DNA from: Bacilli bacterium
Lineage (GTDB): Bacteria > Bacillota_I > Bacilli_A > RF39 > UBA660
Assembly: GCA_017411235.1 (NCBI GenBank)
Contig: JAFPMR010000292.1
Span: forward strand, 1 to 11,455
Length of the DNA stretch: 11,455 nucleotides
Direction of reading: 5' to 3'
Made by a program: the position numbers and the translations under genes. This document shows positions 6,850 through 11,455 of the stretch, piece by piece (within the stretch, counting starts at the first letter, position 1; each line of letters begins with the position of its first letter). The notes below the pieces were generated by a model that was not told the DNA's origin, did not search any database, and was given only the letters and a program-made list of their open reading frames with translations.

Positions 6850-7186
6850 TTTTTCCAGCATAGGAAACTATGACTGAAGAGGATATATGATTAACATGTA
6901 TTCTGCTATCTATATTAATCGTCATTTGGAAAATATTCATCACCAAATGGCCATTATCTAGAAATAGAGTACCACTTGCCATTATTGTGTTATTAGTAGT
7001 TAGCATTTTCTACATTCCCAATAAGGGTGATAGCATTTTAATGAAACGATGAATAGCTTTCATACTAGACCGATTATATTTAATGATATAATCACAAGTA
7101 TGTTATGCATTGTAGTACATTTTTTCAAGAATTATTACAACTATTTAAACTGAATTTAAATAATTCTTTGGTGTAAAGCATATAAA

Positions 7187-7299
7187 GGATTGTTTATTGG
7201 GACGTTTAAGAAAGTATAATAATAGGAGAAAATCTGACCGCGTTTAAAAATTGGAGAATCTTAAACTTGTCTTGCAAGAGAATCAAGCAATCCAAACGC
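7187..7299 (+). other. H-type pseudoknot domain in the 3' part of the structured RNA
   Basis: GGATTGTTT (7187-7195) pairs with AAGCAATCC (7285-7293), nine pairs with one G-U. Inside it, GTTTAAG (7204-7210) pairs with CTTAAAC (7260-7266). GCGTTT (7240-7245) in the enclosed loop pairs with AAACGC (7294-7299), which begins at the base right after the outer stem. The two stems abut without a gap, as in coaxially stacked pseudoknots. Confidence 0.65.
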
Positions 7300-7402
7300 T
7301 GAGTGAAAACCCTTACGGTTAGCTACTGAAAGGATAGTCACAAAATGCTATATCGTGTTCGCGAGTATAAATAAAATTTAGCGATGAATTGGAGAATTCT
7401 TA
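7249..7402 (+). repeat. Repeated AATTGGAGAAT motif within the structured RNA
   Basis: AATTGGAGAAT occurs at 7249-7259 and 7387-7397, followed by CTTA and TCTTA respectively. Each copy can close a GGAG loop with A-T pairs. A looser relative, TAGGAGAA, is at 7223-7230. Two exact 11-base copies inside one RNA suggest a reused loop or docking motif. Confidence 0.55.
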
Positions 7403-7545
7403 TACAACAGTATAGTTAAGCGTGAATGTTTAAAATATTTGAACTATGAATGATATGATATCGTTTGTGGTTATGAAACTATCAAAATAGTATGTCAATT
7501 CATTCTACTATATGGGAGTTAATTTTAAAACGTATAAATGCATTT

Positions 7546-7576
7546 GGAAGAACGATTAATGTTCTTTCTTTTTTTT
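7546..7576 (+). terminator. Intrinsic terminator of the long noncoding RNA
   Basis: AAGAAC (7548-7553) pairs with GTTCTT (7561-7566) around a 7-base loop. Two more pairs (one G-U) extend it to 7546/7568, and a T-run extends to 7576. The next gene's -10 element begins 12 bases later. Confidence 0.88.
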
Positions 7577-7587
7577 GCATTAAATAT

Positions 7588-7609
7588 TATAATATATATA
7601 TAAGGAGTG
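7588..7609 (+). promoter_or_regulatory. -10 element and ribosome binding site of the first lipoprotein gene
   Basis: TATAAT at 7588-7593 lies just after the RNA terminator. AAGGAGTGG (7602-7610) precedes the ATG at 7615. The region 17 bases upstream of the -10 is the terminator T-tract, so there is no good -35. Some expression by read-through from the RNA promoter is possible. Confidence 0.55.
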
Positions 7610-7614
7610 GAAAT

Positions 7615-8076
7615 ATGAAAAAAGGATTACTATTTTTATTATTGTTTGTAAGCATGTTCTTACTAGTAGGATGTGGCGACAAAGATGATGACGAAGAAAC
7701 TAAAAAGGAAAGTTCTAAGATCAAAACAATGACTTGTGTAGCAGACATTTCTGGTGTTAAATCAACTATCGAAATGAAATACGACACAAAAAATGAAGTA
7801 GTTAAAAGTGCATTAGCAACTTACGAAATGGATCTATCATCATTATCTGATGAACAACTAAAAAACTACGATGCAAGTAGTAGATGTAACGGCTTCGATA
7901 ATAAAACATTCAATTCATGTGATGCTAAAATTAAAAATAAAACTTTAGTAATTCAAATGGACATGAATATTGAAACAATGGTAAAGAATGAATTCGGTGG
8001 AGATGAACATTTCTCATTCGAAAAAATTCAACAAGGATATGAACAAAATCTAAATGCAGATTGTACTGTTAAATAA
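7615..8076 (+). CDS. Small lipoprotein with four conserved cysteines (first of a tandem pair)
   Basis: The 153-residue protein has a type II signal peptide: MKK, a Leu/Phe-rich core and the lipobox LVGC with lipidated C20. A short acidic and lysine-rich linker (about 21-37) follows, then a domain of about 115 residues. The domain has four cysteines (C41, C91, C102, C150), likely as two disulfides. I do not recognise the family; it vaguely resembles YehR/DUF1307-type lipoproteins but I cannot support that name. The start at 7615 is clear from the ribosome binding site and the signal peptide. The same frame extends upstream to 7492, but that part lies in the structured RNA and its terminator. 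The next gene is a paralogue with the same cysteine pattern. Confidence 0.85.
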   Translation: MKKGLLFLLLFVSMFLLVGCGDKDDDEETKKESSKIKTMTCVADISGVKSTIEMKYDTKNEVVKSALATYEMDLSSLSDEQLKNYDASSRCNGFDNKTFNSCDAKIKNKTLVIQMDMNIETMVKNEFGGDEHFSFEKIQQGYEQNLNADCTVK

Positions 8077-8098
8077 AAAGGCGAAGAAGCCTTTTTTT
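8075..8098 (+). terminator. Terminator after the first lipoprotein gene
   Basis: AAAGGC (8077-8082) pairs with GCCTTT (8089-8094) around GAAGAA, followed by T to 8098. Confidence 0.85.
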
Positions 8099-8114
8099 AT
8101 GTAGTATATTATTA

Positions 8115-8132
8115 TATAATAAGCCCAGGAGG
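8115..8132 (+). promoter_or_regulatory. -10 element and ribosome binding site of the second lipoprotein gene
   Basis: TATAAT (8115-8120) and AGGAGG (8127-8132) precede the ATG at 8140. The -35 region is the T-tract of the preceding terminator and is not convincing. Confidence 0.55.
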
Positions 8133-8139
8133 AAAAAAT

Positions 8140-8661
8140 ATGAAAAACTTTAAAAAACTATTTATGCTATTATTGTTACTAATAGTACCTTTTATGTTAG
8201 TAGGATGTGGCGACGATGATGACGATGATGAAAGAGAAAGTAAAAAGGATAAAACAAAAACAGAAGAAAAAGCCAAAGATAATGGAATAATTAATAAAAA
8301 AGAAAAAGAAGAAGACGAAGAATCTACTGGAATTATTGGTATTCAAACAATAACTTGCACAGGAAATCTTAGCGGGGTAGACGTAGTTGTAACTTACTCA
8401 AGAAACAATAAAACAAACGAGGAACTAATAAGTACTATGCAATACACTATTCCTTATTCATCAAGTGCAGTAAATGCCAATTCAGAAAAATCTATATGTT
8501 CAGGATATGAATCATCGGGTTTTAAAAACTGCCATGTTAAATTTGAAAACGAAAAAGCAATAATAACAGTTACACCAGAAAATAACGTATATTCAGGTTT
8601 GTCATTTGACGCTATTAAAACAGAATTAGAAGGTACCGGACTTACATGTAATATTAAATAA
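8140..8661 (+). CDS. Small lipoprotein with four conserved cysteines (second of a tandem pair)
   Basis: The 173-residue protein has a signal peptide ending in the lipobox LVGC (lipidated C23). A very charged linker of about 40 residues follows (six Asp in a row, then Lys/Glu). The folded domain starts near residue 65. Its cysteines, C73, C120, C131 and C170, match those of the preceding protein, with identical 11-residue spacing between the second and third. Shared landmarks are I-x-T-x-TC near the domain start, a Ser-Gly pair right after it, and a Cys three residues from the C-terminus. The two genes are clearly an old duplication. Function unknown; probably a surface-exposed, disulfide-stabilised domain held off the membrane by the charged tether. 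Confidence 0.85.
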   Translation: MKNFKKLFMLLLLLIVPFMLVGCGDDDDDDERESKKDKTKTEEKAKDNGIINKKEKEEDEESTGIIGIQTITCTGNLSGVDVVVTYSRNNKTNEELISTMQYTIPYSSSAVNANSEKSICSGYESSGFKNCHVKFENEKAIITVTPENNVYSGLSFDAIKTELEGTGLTCNIK

Positions 8662-8683
8662 GACTCATTAGAGTCTTTTTTTA
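8660..8683 (+). terminator. Terminator after the second lipoprotein gene
   Basis: AAGACTC (8660-8666) pairs with GAGTCTT (8671-8677) around ATTA, followed by a T-run. It overlaps the stop codon. Confidence 0.9.
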
Positions 8684-8688
8684 TTATA

Positions 8689-8717
8689 TTGATTTTAACA
8701 ATAAAACATATTAAAAT
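8689..8717 (+). promoter_or_regulatory. Promoter of the FIST-domain gene
   Basis: TTGATT (8689-8694), 17 bases, TAAAAT (8712-8717). AAGGAG at 8741-8746 is the ribosome binding site for the ATG at 8754. The leader is about 30 nt. Confidence 0.65.
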
Positions 8718-8753
8718 TAATAATAGATAGATAGAGTAAAAAGGAGAATCGTT

Positions 8754-9911
8754 ATGAGAGCAATGGTCGGTTCAAGTATATTAGAAAACGGATTTGATGC
8801 TGGTGTAGAAACAGCAAAGAATTCTACTAAAGGATTAAAGACTCCTACATTAGGATTATTATTTGTTGGGGAACAAAGTAATCCAGAAGAAATAATTAAA
8901 GGTATTAAATCTGTTAATCCAAATCTAAAAGTAATCGGATGTACATCATCTGGATCTGTTATGACTCCTGATGGAATAATAACAAGTCCAAATGGATATG
9001 CAGCAATGATGGTTTTAGATGATAATGAATTATCAGTAGGTGTTGCTGTCTCACAACGTGGTACAAATCCACGTATGACAGGAAGAAAACTTGCTAAGGC
9101 TGCATTAGAAAATGCTGGTAAAAAATTTGCTCCATATGCCTTCTCAATGTTTGCTACACCAGGTGAAGAAGAAGAATACTTAAAAGGAATCCAAGATATT
9201 GTGGGTGAAATCCCTATGTTTGGTGGATCAGCTTCTGACAATAAACTTACAGGTAACTGGAAAGTATTTGCAGATGACGGTGTAACAAATGATGGATGTG
9301 CCGTAGTATTCTACTATACCAATAAAGATATTAAAAATGTCTTCTCTGGTACATATAAAGAAACAGAAACAATGGGTATTATTACTAAAAAAGATAGCTG
9401 TAGAAGAATCCTAGAAATAGATAATCAACCAGCATTAAATATTTATGCTAACTGGATAGAAAAAAATCCAAGCGATTTAATTGGACCTAACCTTATAAAT
9501 TATTCAGCTGCTCATCCATTCGGAATTAAAACAATAGATGGTGGCCTTATGGTAGTAAGACAACCACTAAGTGGAACAGAAGATGGTGGCATCAGCTTAG
9601 GTGGAAACGTAACTGATAAAACAGCAATCGTTTTACTAAGTAATGATGAAGATGGTTTAATAGGTGGAGCAGTAAACATGATTAGAGAATTAAACAACGA
9701 ATTCAAGCCATCATGCTTTATCCTAATTCATAGCTCTGAAAGAAAGAACATGATAGGTGAAAGAATAGATGAAGATTTCGTAGCAATCAAGAATGCTGCA
9801 GGAGATACACCTTTCATTGTAGTATTTACAATGGCGGAGTATGGACAAAGAGATCATACTGGAGCTAGAATCAACAATTTATCACTATCATTTACTGGTT
9901 TTTCAGAATAA
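8754..9911 (+). CDS. FIST sensor-domain protein (FIST_N + FIST_C), stand-alone
   Basis: This 385-residue soluble protein consists of the two FIST halves. The N-terminal part is about residues 25-225, with LGLLFV, VIGCTSSGS and MFGGSASDN. The C-terminal part is about 226-365, with HPFGI, GGNVTDKTAIVLLS and the end ...FTMAEYGQ. FIST domains are thought to sense small ligands, possibly amino acids. They are usually fused or linked to signalling modules such as methyl-accepting, kinase or cyclic-di-GMP domains. None is present here, and neither neighbour is a signalling gene. The protein may act as a free ligand-binding protein or with a partner elsewhere in the genome. The assignment rests on recognisable family motifs; the ligand is unknown. 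It has its own promoter and terminator. Confidence 0.85.
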   Translation: MRAMVGSSILENGFDAGVETAKNSTKGLKTPTLGLLFVGEQSNPEEIIKGIKSVNPNLKVIGCTSSGSVMTPDGIITSPNGYAAMMVLDDNELSVGVAVSQRGTNPRMTGRKLAKAALENAGKKFAPYAFSMFATPGEEEEYLKGIQDIVGEIPMFGGSASDNKLTGNWKVFADDGVTNDGCAVVFYYTNKDIKNVFSGTYKETETMGIITKKDSCRRILEIDNQPALNIYANWIEKNPSDLIGPNLINYSAAHPFGIKTIDGGLMVVRQPLSGTEDGGISLGGNVTDKTAIVLLSNDEDGLIGGAVNMIRELNNEFKPSCFILIHSSERKNMIGERIDEDFVAIKNAAGDTPFIVVFTMAEYGQRDHTGARINNLSLSFTGFSE

Positions 9912-9987
9912 TAAAAAATTAGATTTTTACAAAAGTGTAATTTTTAGAAAAAAAATCAAAAAAAATATTCAAAAAATAATAAGAAAT

Positions 9988-10011
9988 AGCTTGACTTTTC
10001 AAGCTTTTTTA
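9988..10011 (+). terminator. Terminator downstream of the FIST gene
   Basis: AGCTTGA (9988-9994) pairs with TCAAGCT (9999-10005) around CTTT, followed by a T-run. It lies 77 bases after the FIST stop. The bases between hold only a weak TTACA/TGTAA hairpin. Confidence 0.85.
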
Positions 10012-10287
10012 TTTTTGCAAAAAAAGATAAAAATACACTTTTTGAAAAAATGTCAATTTTCTGAAAATTCAATTTTTGCAACTTAGTAAAAAATATGTAA
10101 AATTATCAAAAAAAGTTAAAAAAGTTATTTTTTAGGCATAAATATGCCAAAAAAATGACTAGACAAAAATAAAATGTAAAAAAATGACAATCAAAATTTT
10201 GCCTTAAAATCTTAAAAAATGAAAAAATACAATTTTTTTAAAAATTCAAATTTTACATTAAAGTTAAAATCAATCTTTTCTTTTATC
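10012..10287. other. Extremely AT-rich gene-free region upstream of nrdD
   Basis: This stretch is made largely of A- and T-runs, with very few G or C. It has no credible gene. It contains short AT palindromes, such as AATTTTC-T-GAAAATT at 10055-10069, repeated TTTTTGCAA words (10012-10020, 10072-10080) and a repeated AAAAAAATGAC word. One long imperfect inverted repeat lies at 10124-10159. It could supply upstream promoter contacts or a binding region for nrdD control. I see no clear NrdR box. Confidence 0.5.
10124..10159. repeat. Long imperfect inverted repeat upstream of nrdD
   Basis: Bases 10124-10139 pair with 10144-10159 around an AAAT loop. The core is GGCAT/ATGCC, then one A-A mismatch, then a T-run against an A-run, ending in a G-C pair. 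That gives 15 of 16 pairs including one G-U. There is no T-run after it on the + strand, so it is not a standard terminator for the FIST transcript. Confidence 0.6.
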
Positions 10288-10330
10288 TATAATATATATA
10301 TAATGGAATTAGGAAAAGGTAGAAGGAGAG
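10288..10330 (+). promoter_or_regulatory. nrdD promoter -10 region and ribosome binding site
   Basis: Two overlapping candidates for the -10 element are TATAAT at 10288-10293 and TATAAT at 10299-10304. Neither has a convincing -35. AGAAGGAGAG (10321-10330) is the ribosome binding site for the ATG at 10340. Confidence 0.6.
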
Positions 10331-10339
10331 TTTTTAACA

Positions 10340-11455
10340 ATGGCAAAAGAGGAAAGAATAACTGATAACCTACAAGTTATCAAGAGAAACGGTAAAAAGG
10401 TAGAGTTTAACGCTTCTAAAATCGCTATTGCTATCAAAAAAGGTTTTGACGACGTTATAGATAGAACAGCTGAAGATGGTGAACCACCAAAATATACTGA
10501 AAAGGACATGCAAAAAGTATTCAAGGATGTTCTTGCAAGAATTGAAAAAGAATACAAAGACAAAGACAAAATTAGAATTGAAGAAATTCAAGATTTAATA
10601 GAAACATCATTAAAAGCAAATAAATATGATGATGTTTATACAAGCTTCTCTGAATATAGAGAAAAAAGAGCTCAATCAAGAGCAGCATTCGTAGAGGATA
10701 AAAGAGCACATAAATTCTTAAAAACACTTGAAGGTTTAGCACTTAAGAGTGCAGCTGAAGATGATACAAAAAGAGAAAATGGTAACATTGATGGTAACTC
10801 AACAATGGGTACTATGTTACAATTCGGATCTAATGTATCAAAAGAATTTGCAAAAGCTTATTTAATTAAGAAACAATTTGCTGATGCTCATGATGAAGGA
10901 GATATTCATATTCATGATATGGACTTCGAAGCAATGGGTACAACAACTTGCTTACAAATTGACTTAGCAAAACTATTCAAAGGTGGATTCTCTACTGGAC
11001 ATGGTTACTTAAGAGAACCAAATGATATTATGAGTTATTCTGCATTAGCAGCTATCGCAATACAATCAAATCAAAATGATCAACATGGTGGACAAAGTAT
11101 TCCTCTATTTGATTTCTATTTAGCTCCTGGTGTATTAAAAACTTATAAAAAACAATTAAGAATGACACTAACAGATCTTCTTGACTATGCAGGTTTCTCT
11201 GATTTCATAGCAATGAAGACTTTAGAAGATACAATTAGTAAATTAACTACAATTGATAATAAAGTAGAAGATTTTGAAAAATTCTACAAAGATAATGAAC
11301 CATTAAAGAGATTATTCGAAATGGCTCTAGAAAAAGCATATAAGAAAACAGATAGAATAACATATCAAGCTATGGAAGCATTTGTACATAACTTAAATAC
11401 TATGCATTCTAGAGCTGGTGCTCAAGTACCATTTTCATCTATAAATTTTGGTACT
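10340..11455 (+). CDS. nrdD: Anaerobic (class III) ribonucleoside-triphosphate reductase, 3'-truncated by the window edge
   Basis: The frame is open from the ATG at 10340 to the window end, giving 372 residues of a protein normally about 700-750 long. NrdD makes deoxyribonucleotides from NTPs in anaerobic cells using a glycyl radical installed by the activase NrdG. Residues about 12-105 are an ATP-cone allosteric domain (VIKRNGKKVEFNASKI...). The reductase domain follows, with DIHIHDMDF, TTTCLQIDLAKL (C204, likely one of the active-site cysteines), NQNDQHGGQSIPLFDFYLAPG, and HNLNTMHSRAGAQVPFSSINFG at the edge. The glycyl-radical Gly and the zinc-binding cysteines are expected outside the window, as is nrdG. 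The gene implies growth without oxygen. Confidence 0.95.
   Translation, partial: MAKEERITDNLQVIKRNGKKVEFNASKIAIAIKKGFDDVIDRTAEDGEPPKYTEKDMQKVFKDVLARIEKEYKDKDKIRIEEIQDLIETSLKANKYDDVYTSFSEYREKRAQSRAAFVEDKRAHKFLKTLEGLALKSAAEDDTKRENGNIDGNSTMGTMLQFGSNVSKEFAKAYLIKKQFADAHDEGDIHIHDMDFEAMGTTTCLQIDLAKLFKGGFSTGHGYLREPNDIMSYSALAAIAIQSNQNDQHGGQSIPLFDFYLAPGVLKTYKKQLRMTLTDLLDYAGFSDFIAMKTLEDTISKLTTIDNKVEDFEKFYKDNEPLKRLFEMALEKAYKKTDRITYQAMEAFVHNLNTMHSRAGAQVPFSSINFGT

Larger units (their letters stand above)
6590..7576 (+). ncRNA. Giant structured noncoding RNA (about 985 nt), GOLLD/ROOL-like in style, family unassigned
   Basis: This stretch has its own promoter and terminator and no credible protein on either strand. 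Helices I can pair by eye include: 6609-6615/6622-6628; 6641-6643 + 6645-6648 with 6841-6844 + 6847-6849; 6649-6655/6809-6815; 6669-6677/6682-6690 (GAAA loop); 6719-6725/6761-6767 with 6727-6732/6747-6752; 6785-6791/6801-6807; 6859-6863/6868-6872 (GAAA loop); 6889-6894/6915-6920; 6923-6929/6943-6949; 6957-6960/6965-6968 (GAAA loop); 7041-7046/7058-7063; 7072-7079/7086-7093; 7129-7136/7159-7166; 7187-7195/7285-7293; 7204-7210/7260-7266; 7240-7245/7294-7299 (pseudoknot); 7349-7355/7362-7369 (one bulge); 7386-7390/7395-7399; 7401-7405/7410-7414; 7428-7434/7438-7444. A possible end-closing stem is 6603-6609/7508-7514. Length and ornate fold recall GOLLD and ROOL, but I cannot confirm a family. Those often sit in prophages or near tRNAs; neither is visible here. 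Confidence 0.8.

Noticed and set aside
6601..6889. Alternative pairing of the RNA 5' end (6601-6607) with 6883-6889 instead of 7508-7514
   Set aside because: Equally long, but it uses G6889 of a better helix. I kept the end-closing stem as the tentative choice; neither is certain.
6812..7006. 64-codon open frame on the - strand inside the structured RNA
   Set aside because: No ribosome binding site, no recognisable protein, and the bases are accounted for by RNA helices on the + strand.
6590..7576. Group I or group II intron
   Set aside because: TAGTC-like and GAAA motifs recall intron cores, but I found no matching P7 partner at the right distance, no domain V hairpin, no intron-encoded protein and no interrupted gene. 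The element has its own promoter and terminator.
6590..7576. tmRNA, RNase P RNA or 6S RNA
   Set aside because: None of their signatures (tRNA-like end with CCA, conserved P4 sequences) is visible, and the length is two to five times too great.
7492..7614. N-terminal extension of the first lipoprotein frame to an ATG at 7492
   Set aside because: It would run through the 3' end of the structured RNA and its terminator, has no ribosome binding site, and would bury the signal peptide. The start at 7615 has AAGGAG and a proper lipoprotein signal.
8717..9241. 174-codon open frame on the - strand opposite the FIST gene
   Set aside because: Antisense shadow of a well-supported coding region; no ribosome binding site and no recognisable domain.
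9841..10086. 81-codon open frame overlapping the end of the FIST gene
   Set aside because: It overlaps the real gene in another frame, runs through its terminator, and has a low-complexity Lys/Ile/Phe composition.
10288..10304. NrdR box at the nrdD promoter
   Set aside because: The alternating AT tract superficially resembles the NrdR core, but the flanking ACAC/GTGT bases are absent.

Overview
The window is low-GC DNA (about 30% G+C by eye) with A-ending codons, strong AGGAGG-type ribosome binding sites, short intergenic gaps and simple hairpin + T-tract terminators. Tryptophan is encoded by TGG and TGA is not read through, so the standard bacterial code applies. The gene set (CCA-adding enzyme, aquaporin, HrcA/CIRCE-controlled Hsp20, Dus, class III ribonucleotide reductase NrdD, small lipoproteins) suggests an anaerobic, host-associated Firmicutes/Mollicutes-like lineage. 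The exact taxon cannot be read from the sequence.

Layout. 1-1158: 3' part of a CCA tRNA nucleotidyltransferase (+). 1184-1600: unknown one-pass membrane protein (-). 1702-2475: water-type aquaporin (+), divergent from the previous gene. 2534-3796: TMEM43-like membrane protein (+). 3823-4221: Hsp20 (-), whose promoter carries a CIRCE operator. 4359-5345: tRNA-dihydrouridine synthase (+), divergent from hsp20. 5355-6488: compact M3-like HExxH metallopeptidase (-). 6489-7614: 1.1 kb without a gene, holding a roughly 985-nt structured RNA with its own promoter and terminator. 7615-8076 and 8140-8661: tandem paralogous four-cysteine lipoproteins (+). 8754-9911: stand-alone FIST sensor-domain protein (+). 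9912-10339: very AT-rich gap with one long imperfect hairpin. 10340-11455: 5' part of nrdD (+).

Most genes look like single-gene transcription units with their own -10 element and terminator. Convergent pairs share bidirectional terminators that touch both stop codons. No integrase, transposase, phage gene, CRISPR array, tRNA or rRNA is visible.

The most unusual element is the RNA at about 6590-7576. It begins downstream of a TTGACT-N17-TATACT promoter and ends at an intrinsic terminator. In between, nearly every segment takes part in perfect or near-perfect helices: GAAA-capped hairpins, a multi-arm domain closed by long-range pairing, and an H-type pseudoknot with abutting stems. No protein is credible in it. 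In size and style it belongs with giant 'ornate' bacterial RNAs such as GOLLD and ROOL. I cannot assign it to a family without a covariance-model search, and it may be a new one.
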